A stretch of 64,000 bases of DNA from Mucilaginibacter sp. L196 (lineage in GTDB: Bacteria; Bacteroidota; Bacteroidia; Sphingobacteriales; Sphingobacteriaceae), in contig NZ_LMUO01000009.1 in assembly GCF_009765905.1 (NCBI RefSeq), positions 597,941 to 661,940 of the forward strand. The letters run 5' to 3'. Numbering within the stretch: the stretch's first letter is position 1; every line of letters begins with the position of its first letter. Both the position numbers and the translations under genes were made by a program. Positions 43,308 to 52,529 of the stretch are shown here, in pieces. A model generated the notes under the pieces. It did not search any database and was not told where the DNA came from. It saw only the letters and a program-made list of their open reading frames with translations.

Positions 43308-44855
43308 TTAGTATTCCCCAAAAACAGCGCGAAGCGAATCCGAGATTTCGCCAAGTGTTGCATAACACTCTACCGCTGTCAATATATAAGGCATTAGGTT
43401 TTGTTTGCCTTTAGCTGCTTGCTGTAGGTTTTGTAAGGCTTGAGTAACCGCGTTACTATCCCGTTCAGCTTTCAAACGGTCTAATTTTTCCATCTGATGG
43501 ATACGGATGGAATCATCTACCCTGAAAACATTGGTTGCGGCCGCTTCTTCCTGGGTAAATTTGTTAACGCCAACAATTATCCTGTCGCCGCTTTCAATAT
43601 CATTTTGGTATTGGTAGGCTGATGAGGCAATCTCCTGCTGCATGTAATCCTGTTCAATGGCTTTTACCGATCCGCCCATGGCATCTATCTTATCAATATA
43701 AACCTGGGCAGCCCTCTCTATCTCATCGGTCAATGATTCTACAAAGTATGATCCCGCCAGCGGATCAACGGTATCCGTAGCGCCACTTTCAAAAGCGATG
43801 ATTTGCTGGGTGCGTAAAGCGATCTTAGCTGCGGCTTCTGTTGGTAACGATAGTGCTTCGTCGTAGCCATTGGTGTGTAAGGATTGTGTGCCACCTAGCA
43901 CAGCCGCCAGTGCCTGGTTACTCACCCGTACTATGTTATTCATAGGTTGCTGCGCTGTTAAGGTAGAGCCACCAGTTTGGGTATGGAAACGTAATTTTTG
44001 CGCACCTGCATCGGTAGCACCCAGTTCTTTTGTAATATGCGCCCACATCCGCCTCGCAGCCCTGAACTTAGCAATCTCCTCAAAAAAGTTATTATGGCAA
44101 TTGAAGAAAAACGATAACCGCTTAGCGAATACATTTATATCAAGCCCCTTGTCGAGCGCTGCCTTTAAATAGGTTTTGCCGTTGGCGAGGGTAAATGCCA
44201 GTTCCTGTACCGCGGTCGATCCCGCTTCGCGGATATGATAGCCGGATATAGAGATAGTGTTCCATTTAGGCACTTCCTTGCTGCAATACTCAAACACATC
44301 AGTTATTAACCGCATGGATGGCTGCGGCGGGTATATATAAGTACCGCGCGCGGCATACTCCTTTAATATATCGTTCTGTATAGTGCCAGAGATCTGCTTC
44401 AAGTCAGCACCTTGTTTTTTTGCTAGCGCGATGTACATGGCTAATAATATAGCCGCGGTAGCATTAATGGTCATGCTGGTGGTAATATTCTTTAGTTCGA
44501 TGCCATCAAACAATATCTCAATATCTTTTAGTGAGTCTATAGCCACACCAACTTTGCCAACTTCGCCTTCTGCAAGCTCATGGTCTGAGTCATAACCAAT
44601 CTGCGTCGGCAGGTCAAAAGCAACTGACAGACCCATAGTTCCCTGGCCGAGTAAATAATGGTAACGCTTGTTTGATTCCTCGGCGGTAGAGAAGCCCGCA
44701 TATTGGCGCATGGTCCACGGCCGGCCGCGATACATATCTTTTTGGATGCCGCGCGTGTAAGGAAACTCGCCCGGCAGCTCATTCATTTCAGACGGCCCGG
44801 TATACACCTCCTTAATCTCAATTCCGGAAGTGGTGGTAAATTTTTTATCGGGCAT
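43308..44855 (-). CDS. Methylmalonyl-CoA mutase, catalytic subunit without B12 domain
   Basis: Interconverts succinyl-CoA and methylmalonyl-CoA by a radical mechanism. The 515-residue TIM-barrel domain has [29 protein letters not shown] (His207) and [17 protein letters not shown]. Tyr52 and Arg170 ([13 protein letters not shown]) occupy the positions that select methylmalonyl-CoA in characterised enzymes, rather than the Phe/Gln of isobutyryl-CoA mutase or Ile/Gln of hydroxyisobutyryl-CoA mutase; this rests on recalled alignments. The cobalamin-binding domain is missing, so a separate small subunit must be encoded elsewhere. The next upstream gene ends 6 bases before its start. Confidence 0.9.
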   Translation of the reverse strand: MPDKKFTTTSGIEIKEVYTGPSEMNELPGEFPYTRGIQKDMYRGRPWTMRQYAGFSTAEESNKRYHYLLGQGTMGLSVAFDLPTQIGYDSDHELAEGEVGKVGVAIDSLKDIEILFDGIELKNITTSMTINATAAILLAMYIALAKKQGADLKQISGTIQNDILKEYAARGTYIYPPQPSMRLITDVFEYCSKEVPKWNTISISGYHIREAGSTAVQELAFTLANGKTYLKAALDKGLDINVFAKRLSFFFNCHNNFFEEIAKFRAARRMWAHITKELGATDAGAQKLRFHTQTGGSTLTAQQPMNNIVRVSNQALAAVLGGTQSLHTNGYDEALSLPTEAAAKIALRTQQIIAFESGATDTVDPLAGSYFVESLTDEIERAAQVYIDKIDAMGGSVKAIEQDYMQQEIASSAYQYQNDIESGDRIIVGVNKFTQEEAAATNVFRVDDSIRIHQMEKLDRLKAERDSNAVTQALQNLQQAAKGKQNLMPYILTAVECYATLGEISDSLRAVFGEY

Positions 44856-44861
44856 CTTTAT

Positions 44862-45392
44862 CTAAAATAATTGTTCCAGGTCTTTTCTCAATAATTCTGC
44901 ACCCAATTCATAGGGGTCGTGTTCCATTTGGCTTAGTTGTACCAAAATAACTTTACCCAAGTCTAAACCGCTTGCATTTTCGGGCAGGCTCTTCATGGCG
45001 TTGGTTACAATATTTAAGGTATCATCCTTAACACGCTTGGCTACACCCCAGGCCCTGCTGCTTACATAAATTTGTTGGGTGATGTTATGTTGATATTCGC
45101 TGCGTATTTCAGCTATAATAATACTGTGTAATTCGGTTGCGCTGTGGCTACCCGCATTTAAACGCACCAGCATATTTTGCGGGTTGATGCGCTCCATAAA
45201 TAACACAATACGCTCATAAGCCTGTAAGCGCAATGGAAGTGTATGATTAGCTATAGATTTTTTAAATTCAAGCAGTTGGATGCGTTCCGATTTATCAAGA
45301 TAAGGTTTGATCAGATAGAACGCTATCCAAACCACGCCAAGGCCCGAAATGGTATATTTTACTATATCTAATAAATACGGATACATTGCCAT
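44862..45392 (-). CDS. Conserved membrane-anchored protein of Bacteroidota (DUF7935-like)
   Basis: The 176-residue protein has one N-terminal helix (YTISGLGVVWIAFYLI) and a cytosolic helical region with RLQAYERIVLFMERINPQN then MLVRL, and SRAWGVAKRVKDDTLNIV. Commonly located next to the mutase gene in this phylum; 6 bases separate the two here. Function unknown; perhaps a membrane tether. Confidence 0.8.
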   Translation of the reverse strand: MAMYPYLLDIVKYTISGLGVVWIAFYLIKPYLDKSERIQLLEFKKSIANHTLPLRLQAYERIVLFMERINPQNMLVRLNAGSHSATELHSIIIAEIRSEYQHNITQQIYVSSRAWGVAKRVKDDTLNIVTNAMKSLPENASGLDLGKVILVQLSQMEHDPYELGAELLRKDLEQLF

Positions 45393-45457
45393 AATAGTTG
45401 AATGTTATGCAGAGGTCATAAATAATTGGCTCTGCAACAAAAATCTGCATTTTACAT

Positions 45458-45465
45458 TATATTTG
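45458..45465 (+). promoter_or_regulatory. -7 box TATATTTG of the Fe-S protein gene
   Basis: Exact TAnnTTTG match 20 bases before the start codon, predicting a 5' leader of only about 14 bases. The shared spacer with the divergent membrane protein gene is 93 bases. Confidence 0.5.
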
Positions 45466-45485
45466 TGTAGTTAATTAAAAATAAG

Positions 45486-45833
45486 ATGAGTACTGTTGTT
45501 GATATCGCACCGGTTACCTTTACTGAAGGCGCCGTTAAAGAACTTAAAAAGCTGAAAGATCAGCAGGAATTAGGTGATGATTTTGGCTTGCGCATTGGCG
45601 TTGAAGGCGGCGGTTGCTCAGGTATGAGCTACGTTTTAGGCTTCGACCAACCAAAGGAAGGCGACCATACCTATTATATTAACGATATTAAGGTATACAT
45701 GCACAAAGCGCATGGTTTATACCTTGCAGGTATGCAAATTGATTTCTCCGACGGATTAAATGCTCGTGGATTTACCTTTAACAACCCGAATGCTGCCAGC
45801 ACTTGTGGTTGCGGTACTTCGTTTTCTGTATAA
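45486..45833 (+). CDS. HesB/IscA/ErpA family iron-sulfur carrier
   Basis: The 115-residue A-type carrier that delivers Fe-S clusters to apoproteins has the three conserved cysteines: Cys44 (GGGCSGMSY), Cys107 and Cys109 (STCGCGTSF). N-terminal VTFTEGAVKELKKL is the standard start. Whether it is functionally IscA or ErpA cannot be told from sequence alone. Monocistronic. Confidence 0.93.
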   Translation: MSTVVDIAPVTFTEGAVKELKKLKDQQELGDDFGLRIGVEGGGCSGMSYVLGFDQPKEGDHTYYINDIKVYMHKAHGLYLAGMQIDFSDGLNARGFTFNNPNAASTCGCGTSFSV

Positions 45834-45895
45834 AGATATTATAATATTTAGCCACTAGGCTGATGATCATCCCCTCCCAAAAAGAGGGGAATTTT

Positions 45896-48800
45896 TTATG
45901 CCTTGTTATTTTTATCAGGCGCATCTGCCGAAGGCAAGCTCAAATAAAATGTAGTACCTACGCCTTGTATGGTTTCAAACCAAACCTTGCCACCCGCATT
46001 TTCAATAGAGTTTTTAACAAAGGCCAGCCCTAAACCCGTACCCGAACTTTTTGTAGTGAAATTAGGCTCAAATATTTTTTCGCGCATATTCTCAGGTATG
46101 CCATTGCCATTATCCTTTAGGCTAAGCAATATGCTTTTGCTGCTTATCAGGTAACTAATATCAATAACACCCAACTTATCCTGGTGCGTAGCTTCTATCG
46201 CGTTTTTTAACAGATTGTTAAAGCAACGCAATATCTGGTCGCGGTCGGCATTAATGTAAAATGGATCAGCGGGTGCCTGGTAATTTATTTTAATGTTATC
46301 CATCTGGTTAAAAATGGTAACCGCCTGGTTAAGCATATCAAAAACACTAATGCGCTCAATATGGGTATCGGGCATTTTAGCGAACGAGGAGAATTCCGAT
46401 GCAATGGAAGATAAACTCTCAATCTGCTCTACAAATGATTTGCTGAAACGCTCAAACTTTGCATCAAACTTGGGGTCTTTATCACGCCACGATTTCTCCA
46501 GTAATTGCAAACCGAGTTTAAGCGGCGTTAGCGGGTTTTTTATCTCGTGGGCAACCTGTTTAGCCATCTCGCGCCAGGCACTTTCACGTTCAGACTGGGC
46601 AAGTTTTTGGGCGCTGTTCTCTAAGGCCGCTATCATTTTATTATACTCATTCACCAGCGCGCCAATTTCATCATCGCGTTCCCACTTTATAGGTTCGTTC
46701 TTTTTACCGTAAATAATCTTGCTTAAGCTAAGCTGGATAAAGCTAAGCGGGGCCGTTATCTGCCGGGCAATAATTACGGCAAATAAACCTACTACAATGA
46801 ATATCAAGGCGTAAACGTTAATCATTATATTTAATAATGATATAATGCGCGCGTTATAATCAGCCTGATTTGAAAAATAAGGCAATTGTAAGTAAGCTAT
46901 AGTCTCGTTTTTTGAATTGATTAAAGGGGCATAAGCGGCTTTATAATGTAACTCGCCAATGGTTTCATCATTCACAAACTCCGATCTTTTAAACTTACTC
47001 AGGTAAATAAATGCATGTGCATTCATCCGGCGGAATTGCAGGCCATCATCATAAATTTTGGGCTGCGTAGTAATCAATGGGATGCCGTTTTGATCATACA
47101 AAACCAAATCAGTAGAGTAGGTGCTGGCCAGTTCATCAAAATCGGCCTGGCTTTCTTCATTAATATTGCCTAAATATTTATCAAACAAGCCGCTTTCAAA
47201 GGCCGTGGTAATATGGCTTATTTTATCGCGGATCATATTCTCCTGCTGCTCATTATATTGAGTGCTTAGCGAAAGGAAAGTAATAAAGCCAACAAATATT
47301 AACGTAACCACAACAGCCGCGATAATAGAAAACTGGATGCGTGTTTTATAGAGGATCTTCTCGAAATTTATTTTAAATATCCATTTAAAGCTATTGTCGC
47401 TTATACTCAGGATCTTAATTCGTACCCAGAGCAGCCGTACAACAATAACTATAAGACTGAACAAAAGCAGCAGTATGAAAAAGAAAGTAAGCGATGATAT
47501 GCTGTAAAAAAGAGTATTCTCTTCTTTACTTACAACTATTAGTGTGCGTTCGCTTGGCTGATAGATTAAGTGACTATAAGTTATTAAATTTTTATACCAA
47601 TCGGGATGGCTGCTTTGTGTTATTACGGAAGTGTAATTTTTAAGGTGGCCTTTAAAAGTAGTATTCACTAGGTCGTAACTATAGCTGCCGCTTTTGCTTA
47701 CTAGTTTATTATCGCTATAAAATGCAAATGAATAATCCTTAAACCGGTCATCGGCCTGTATGTTATCGTCTTTCAACAGATCTGGGAACGAGCCGGAAGG
47801 TTGTAAAGGCTTTGATTTTAGTTCAACAACTATGGTTCCTACAACCATGTTATTCTTGGAAACAGGCAGAATGGCAAAATAATTTTGGAAGCCAAAAGAT
47901 TCGTTTTCCCGGTAGAAATAATCGGATACTTTAAATGAGCTGTAAAGTACCAGGTCTTTAAACACATTTAACGGGTAATTCTTGTCGCCAGCTACAGGCT
48001 GCCCATTCTCATTAAATTCGTGAATATTATAAGTGTATTTGGATAAATATCCATCAAAATATATCTTTTGGAAACGACTTTTCAGGTTACTATAATGCAG
48101 GCTGTCGTTAAAATAATTAACAATAGTCTGGTCGTTTATAATTTGTTTTTCTATCCTGTTAAAAATAATATCCGCGGTTACATCATCCGGAATCTCCAAT
48201 TTTTGAATTAGCGCTACCCGGGTTTCCGCCTCTTTAACAGCTTCTACATGCTGATATTTTAAAAAGGAGATCAAGGCAAAAACAAAAACAATAATAATAA
48301 AGCTTGTAGAATCTATTTTGCCGGAATTGTATTTATATGCATAAGCCCTGATGAAAACCGCAACAGCCAGGAGGATATAAAACAGACTAAATTCCTGGTA
48401 TAAAGCGGTGGCTGCGGTTGCTATTATTATGCCCGATAAGAAGATAACGGTTTTACGCTTCTCGGGTATTTGTAACCTGTGGGTTATATATAAAAATGTA
48501 TCATTTATTAAAAACAGTATCAGGAAACAAAAGCATAGCATTAATAAGCCTAATAAACTAAAGCGCGACAAGTTGAAAACGTTGTATACATCAAAGCTTA
48601 TTTTGGCATTTGCTATCAACCCATAAAAAAGGTCAAGTAATATGGTTGATGTTACAATAAGTATAATTGTACCGGCTATAGTAATTAAATAGCTTGCTGC
48701 TTTGCTTACTGATGTTGTTAAAAGTAACCGCCGTTGGTTATAAATAAACGCCACAAACCACGAAACGAATAATATATTCAGGCAAAAATCGCCTAATGAA

Positions 48801-49654
48801 AGATGCGAATGCCCCGGCGTGTATATGGAGGATTCAAAAATAGTTAGGCCGTAAATAAAATGAGGCCAATTATAATGCAGCGATACATAGCGCACTATAA
48901 TTATAAATACCCCTAAAATTACTAATGAGATATAAACTTTACCCTTAACTACAAAGTATTTGCAAATAGTGTGAATTAATACGCATAAGGTTAAAAAAGT
49001 TAATAGCCAGGCTATGAGCTCAAAATAAAAAAAGCGGTGGTTAACTTCGTTATGGGTTAATTTAACCGAGAACAGGTATTGATTATTAATGCAGCTGTGT
49101 ATGCCATAAACGTTGCTGTCGGTAAAATCAGCTATTTCAATATTATTATCATTCAGCAAGTTTCTTGCAAACCTGTTTTGGAGATATTGATTTTGAAATG
49201 GATAATTTACCTTGATACTAATATAAAAGATGGCGGAGAAATTACCGGCGCTTTTTTTAATGGCCTCATAATAGCCGTTAGGCCCTTGTATAAATGAAAC
49301 GCCTTCTTTTATATGGTTATTTTCCTGCGGGATAACCTTTACGCCAGTCCAAAAGCTAACACTATCATTTGTGTACGTTATAAGCCATATACCTTTATCT
49401 ACTGTATAATCATTTATAAATCTTAAAGCTTCGTTAGGGCGGTTCTGGAGCGTTTTTAGGTTGTCAAAGGATGCCTTGTTATTAAATAATGCAGTTACAT
49501 CCCTTTCCTTGGTATGAAGATTGTTTTCAAGGATGGTGGCAGTTTGATCGAGGTTATTTACGGGCGTGTATGTACTTTGAACTATTGTTGCAGTAAATAA
49601 TAAACTGACAAACAATAAAGCCAACAGTAAGCGTATTTTCCCGGATGTACTCAA
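45896..49654 (-). CDS. Very large NtrY-like sensor histidine kinase
   Basis: The 1,252-residue membrane kinase has an N-terminal helix (LLLALLFVSLLFTATIV) and extracytoplasmic segment, a bundle of about seven helices between residues 205 and 470, a second sensory region, a helix pair around 745, another periplasmic loop and a helix near 960. Then come HAMP (ARQITAPLSFIQLSLSKII), a dimerisation domain with phospho-accepting His1036 in VAHEIKNPLTPLKLG, and a HATPase_c domain with NNLLKNAIEA, DNGNGIP and GTGLGLA. No response regulator gene is adjacent. Likely senses the envelope state; partner unknown. Monocistronic. Confidence 0.9.
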   Translation of the reverse strand: MSTSGKIRLLLALLFVSLLFTATIVQSTYTPVNNLDQTATILENNLHTKERDVTALFNNKASFDNLKTLQNRPNEALRFINDYTVDKGIWLITYTNDSVSFWTGVKVIPQENNHIKEGVSFIQGPNGYYEAIKKSAGNFSAIFYISIKVNYPFQNQYLQNRFARNLLNDNNIEIADFTDSNVYGIHSCINNQYLFSVKLTHNEVNHRFFYFELIAWLLTFLTLCVLIHTICKYFVVKGKVYISLVILGVFIIIVRYVSLHYNWPHFIYGLTIFESSIYTPGHSHLSLGDFCLNILFVSWFVAFIYNQRRLLLTTSVSKAASYLITIAGTIILIVTSTILLDLFYGLIANAKISFDVYNVFNLSRFSLLGLLMLCFCFLILFLINDTFLYITHRLQIPEKRKTVIFLSGIIIATAATALYQEFSLFYILLAVAVFIRAYAYKYNSGKIDSTSFIIIVFVFALISFLKYQHVEAVKEAETRVALIQKLEIPDDVTADIIFNRIEKQIINDQTIVNYFNDSLHYSNLKSRFQKIYFDGYLSKYTYNIHEFNENGQPVAGDKNYPLNVFKDLVLYSSFKVSDYFYRENESFGFQNYFAILPVSKNNMVVGTIVVELKSKPLQPSGSFPDLLKDDNIQADDRFKDYSFAFYSDNKLVSKSGSYSYDLVNTTFKGHLKNYTSVITQSSHPDWYKNLITYSHLIYQPSERTLIVVSKEENTLFYSISSLTFFFILLLLFSLIVIVVRLLWVRIKILSISDNSFKWIFKINFEKILYKTRIQFSIIAAVVVTLIFVGFITFLSLSTQYNEQQENMIRDKISHITTAFESGLFDKYLGNINEESQADFDELASTYSTDLVLYDQNGIPLITTQPKIYDDGLQFRRMNAHAFIYLSKFKRSEFVNDETIGELHYKAAYAPLINSKNETIAYLQLPYFSNQADYNARIISLLNIMINVYALIFIVVGLFAVIIARQITAPLSFIQLSLSKIIYGKKNEPIKWERDDEIGALVNEYNKMIAALENSAQKLAQSERESAWREMAKQVAHEIKNPLTPLKLGLQLLEKSWRDKDPKFDAKFERFSKSFVEQIESLSSIASEFSSFAKMPDTHIERISVFDMLNQAVTIFNQMDNIKINYQAPADPFYINADRDQILRCFNNLLKNAIEATHQDKLGVIDISYLISSKSILLSLKDNGNGIPENMREKIFEPNFTTKSSGTGLGLAFVKNSIENAGGKVWFETIQGVGTTFYLSLPSADAPDKNNKA

Positions 49655-49722
49655 AGTGCCTGTGTTTTCAATTAGGTAAAATTACATTAACAAACACCCG
49701 TATAGCACAGATGTTTGTAATA

Positions 49723-50610
49723 TTATTGCGGTAATTCGGCGTTTTCGGTAGGAATTTGCCTGTTTACCTTTTTTACAAGGCCTTGTAGTACACTTCCGGG
49801 GCCAACTTCTGTAAATGAGGTTGCGCCATCTTCAAGCATACGTACAACTGTTTGTGTCCACCTCACCGGGCCGGTTAACTGGGCTATAAGGTTATGCTTG
49901 ATGTGCGCAGGATCGGTATATGGTTTAGCATCAATATTTTGGTAGATAGGGCATATTGGCGCTTTAATTTCGGTATGTACAATGGCATGCTCCAGCTCAA
50001 CCCTAGCGGCTTCCATTAACGGCGAGTGGAATGCGCCACCAACATTAAGTTTTAAAGCACGTTTCGCTCCGGCAGCAGTCATCAATTCACAAGCCTCATC
50101 AACACCGGCAATTGTACCTGATATAACTAACTGGCCTGGGCAGTTGTAATTCGCGGGTACAACTACATTGCTGATGCGGTGGCATATATCCTCCACAGTA
50201 AAATCATCCAAACCTAAAATAGCAGCCATGGTTGATGGTTGTATTTCGCAAGCTTTTTGCATGGCATTGGCACGGGCCGCAACCAAACGTAAACCATCCT
50301 CAAATGACAATGCCCCGGCAGATACCAAAGCAGAAAATTCGCCTAAAGAGTGACCGGCAACCATTTCTGGTTTAAAATCATCACCCAAAACCTTGGCTAA
50401 AATAACCGAATGTAAAAATATAGCAGGCTGGGTAACATTGGTTTGTTTAAGGCCCTCATCGGTGCCATCAAACATAATGTCAGTTATCCTGAATCCTAAA
50501 ATCTCGTTAGCTTTTTCAAATAATTCACGGGCTTGTGCCGACTTTTCATACAAGTCTTTACCCATTCCAACAAACTGGGCACCCTGCCCCGGAAAAATAT
50601 ATGCTTTCAT
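49723..50610 (-). CDS. fabD: Malonyl-CoA:ACP transacylase FabD
   Basis: Loads malonyl groups onto acyl carrier protein for fatty acid synthesis. The 295-residue protein has GQGAQFVGMGKDLY at the start, nucleophile Ser88 in AGHSLGEFSALV, catalytic His195 in GGAFHSPLM and the late GPGSVLQGLVKK. Normal length. Flanked by a heptad repeat upstream, between it and the end of folE. Confidence 0.95.
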   Translation of the reverse strand: MKAYIFPGQGAQFVGMGKDLYEKSAQARELFEKANEILGFRITDIMFDGTDEGLKQTNVTQPAIFLHSVILAKVLGDDFKPEMVAGHSLGEFSALVSAGALSFEDGLRLVAARANAMQKACEIQPSTMAAILGLDDFTVEDICHRISNVVVPANYNCPGQLVISGTIAGVDEACELMTAAGAKRALKLNVGGAFHSPLMEAARVELEHAIVHTEIKAPICPIYQNIDAKPYTDPAHIKHNLIAQLTGPVRWTQTVVRMLEDGATSFTEVGPGSVLQGLVKKVNRQIPTENAELPQ

Positions 50611-50612
50611 TG

Positions 50613-50697
50613 TTTTGGTTGATTGGTTTATTAGTTGATTGAGTTAAGTGGTTGATCGAGTTGAATAAGTTAAAACTACTCACCACTTAACTTAACT
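50613..50697. repeat. Heptad repeat between fabD and folE
   Basis: Units such as GGTTGAT, TGGTTTA, TAGTTGA, TTGAGTT and AAGTGGT, then an inverted part with CTACTCA, CCACTTA, ACTTAAC. The right end overlaps the folE stop codon (50687) by about ten bases. Same class as 38774 and 52449. Confidence 0.6.
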
Positions 50698-51325
50698 TCG
50701 CTGAAATCAAATTTAGAAATTCTGTTCTGGTTTTTTCGTTTAAAAATGCACCGGTGAATGCCGATGTAGTGGTAACCGAGTTTTGCTTTTGTACGCCGCG
50801 CATGCTCATGCATAGGTGGCGGCACTCAATTACTATACCTACGCCAAGTGGGTTCAAAGTTTCCTGAATACAATCCCTGATCTCGTTGGTTAAACGTTCC
50901 TGTACCTGTAAGCGACGGGCAAAAACATCAACTACACGTGGTATTTTACTAAGGCCTACTACATGCCCGTTAGGGATATAAGCAACATGCGCCTTGCCGA
51001 AGAATGGCAACATATGGTGCTCGCACATCGAGTATACTTCTATATCCTTTACAATTACCATCTGGCTATATTCCTCTTTAAACATAGCCGACTCCATTAT
51101 TTCTTTAGCATCAAGGTCGTAACCCTGTGTCAGGTACAGCATGGCTTTAGCCATACGCTCGGGAGTTTTTAATAAGCCTTCGCGTTCAGGTTTTTCGCCG
51201 ATGTGTTTTAAAACATTCAGATAATTTTCTGATAGGCTGGTGATGAGTTCAGGATTATACCTGTCAATTTTTACATATCCTTCAATATCGTCTTCGCGAT
51301 CAGGAATATTGTTTTCGTTAATCAT
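50687..51325 (-). CDS. folE: GTP cyclohydrolase I FolE
   Basis: Converts GTP to 7,8-dihydroneopterin triphosphate for folate or, with the next gene, for queuosine or pterin synthesis. The 212-residue protein has zinc ligands in [17 protein letters not shown] and [12 protein letters not shown], and [20 protein letters not shown] in between. Transcribed 9 bases after the queD-like gene. The N-terminal 30 residues are acidic and variable. Confidence 0.95.
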   Translation of the reverse strand: MINENNIPDREDDIEGYVKIDRYNPELITSLSENYLNVLKHIGEKPEREGLLKTPERMAKAMLYLTQGYDLDAKEIMESAMFKEEYSQMVIVKDIEVYSMCEHHMLPFFGKAHVAYIPNGHVVGLSKIPRVVDVFARRLQVQERLTNEIRDCIQETLNPLGVGIVIECRHLCMSMRGVQKQNSVTTTSAFTGAFLNEKTRTEFLNLISAKLS

Positions 51326-51334
51326 TATAGTAGA

Positions 51335-51754
51335 TTATTCGCCGAAATATTCAGCGGAATTATTTTCGGTTTCGTACAATTTAACAGAGTGCAAAAACAC
51401 CCCTTCGTAAGCCTCGATAGGAGCCTTCAACTGGTTAAATATCTCAATGCAAAGCAACTCTGTTGATGCCATTTTGCCAGCCATAAAGTCAACATCCTTA
51501 TTAATGTTTTTATGGTCGAGTTTTTCGATTACATAATCATTAATAATTATTTTAAGCTCCTTTAGGTCAATCAGATAACCTGTCGCATGGGTAACGTGGC
51601 CTTTAACCGTTACAAACAGGTTATAGTTATGGCCATGCCAGTTTGGGTTGGCACATTTGCCAAAAACCTCATCATTTTTTTCGGCGCTCCATTCCTCGCG
51701 GTACATCCTGTGGGCCGCATTAAAATGTTCTTTGCGCGTTATATGTATCATCAT
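51335..51754 (-). CDS. queD: 6-Pyruvoyl-tetrahydropterin synthase / QueD family protein
   Basis: Zinc enzyme converting dihydroneopterin triphosphate to 6-carboxytetrahydropterin (queuosine path) or a related pterin. The 139 residues count from the ATG at 51754 (another lies at 51751). The frame open to 51790 adds 12 hydrophobic residues not found in the family. Zinc His residues are in KEHFNAAHRMY and WHGHNYNL, catalytic Cys in GKCANPNWHG, and His in KLDHKNIN. Upstream partner of folE in one operon. Confidence 0.9.
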   Translation of the reverse strand: MMIHITRKEHFNAAHRMYREEWSAEKNDEVFGKCANPNWHGHNYNLFVTVKGHVTHATGYLIDLKELKIIINDYVIEKLDHKNINKDVDFMAGKMASTELLCIEIFNQLKAPIEAYEGVFLHSVKLYETENNSAEYFGE

Positions 51755-51829
51755 AACAATTGTGGGTGCAAATATACAAAACAAAAACAAGGCATATGTT
51801 TTATCTTAGCTGTCAAAAAATATTTGACA

Positions 51830-52468
51830 ATGCGGATATTAATCGTGGCAGCTACTAAGTTTGAAGTCGAAAGTTTAAAGTCAAAAGTTGAAAGTAAGGC
51901 TATAGACTATGGACTATCGACCATCGACTTCTTAATCACCGGCGCTGGCATGGTAGCCACATCTTTCGCTTTAGGCAAGCATTTGGTAACAAATCAATAT
52001 GACCTAGCTATAAATTTAGGTATTGCCGGTAGTTTCGACCGCAGCATTGCTTTGGGTGATGTGGTTGAAATTACCGAAGATACCCTTGCTGAGTTAGGTG
52101 CTGAGGATGATGATGACTTTATCACGATTGATCAACTAGGCTTTGGCGAGAGTAGTTTTAAATCAACTTACTCTCTGCCTGCCCAATTTAACCTGAGAAA
52201 AACCAATGCCATTACGGTGAATACCGTGCATGGTAACGAAGCATCCATTTACAAATTAGGCAGCCGTATTAATGCCCAAATAGAGAGTATGGAGGGTGCC
52301 GCATTCTTTCATGCCTGTCGGCAGATGGGCGTGCCCTGCATGCAAATCAGGGCAGTGTCAAATTATGTAGAAAAACGTAACCGCGATGCCTGGCAAATAG
52401 GGCTCGCCATAAAAAATCTGAATACATTTGCTGCTGAACTAGTAAATAGTGAGTGGTTGATTGGTTAA
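51830..52468 (+). CDS. mqnB: Futalosine hydrolase MqnB
   Basis: Releases hypoxanthine from futalosine in the alternative menaquinone pathway. The 212-residue protein of the nucleoside phosphorylase fold has MRILIVAATKFE, then ITGAGMVATSFALG, LAINLGIAGSFD and the catalytic-type IESMEGAAFFHACRQMGVP then ISVSNYVE-like RAVSNYVEKRNRDAW. The ATG at 51830 is used; the open frame from 51587 crosses the queD gene and is not coding. Residues 12-33 (VESLKSKVESKAIDYGLSTI) are encoded by a heptad repeat normally found between genes, and the last residues NSEWLIG lie in another. Followed by mqnD. Confidence 0.9.
   Translation: MRILIVAATKFEVESLKSKVESKAIDYGLSTIDFLITGAGMVATSFALGKHLVTNQYDLAINLGIAGSFDRSIALGDVVEITEDTLAELGAEDDDDFITIDQLGFGESSFKSTYSLPAQFNLRKTNAITVNTVHGNEASIYKLGSRINAQIESMEGAAFFHACRQMGVPCMQIRAVSNYVEKRNRDAWQIGLAIKNLNTFAAELVNSEWLIG
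51862..51930. repeat. Heptad repeat inside mqnB
   Basis: Iterated units GAAGTCG, AAAGTTT, AAAGTCA, AAAGTTG, AAAGTAA and then GACTATG, GACTATC, GACCATC, GACTTC. This 7-base periodic DNA is of the same type as the spacer repeats at 36588 and 38774, yet it remains open in the mqnB frame and adds or replaces about 20 residues near the N-terminus. Confidence 0.7.
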
Positions 52469-52525
52469 ATGGTTTTTGTTTTGACTGATCAACCACTCAC
52501 CTAATCAACAAAATCAACTACTCAC
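52449..52525. repeat. Heptad repeat hairpin at the end of mqnB
   Basis: GTGAGTGGTTGAT (52449-52461, within the last mqnB codons) and ATCAACCACTCAC (52488-52500) are perfect 13-base arms; further units CTAATCA, ACAAAAT, CAACTAC, TCACCAC continue to the mqnD start. Built of 7-base steps. Confidence 0.7.
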
Positions 52526-52529
52526 CACC

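Noticed and set aside
51587..51829. N-terminal extension of mqnB over the queD gene
   Set aside because: The extension is the antisense of queD and lacks family similarity; the ATG at 51830 gives the normal start.
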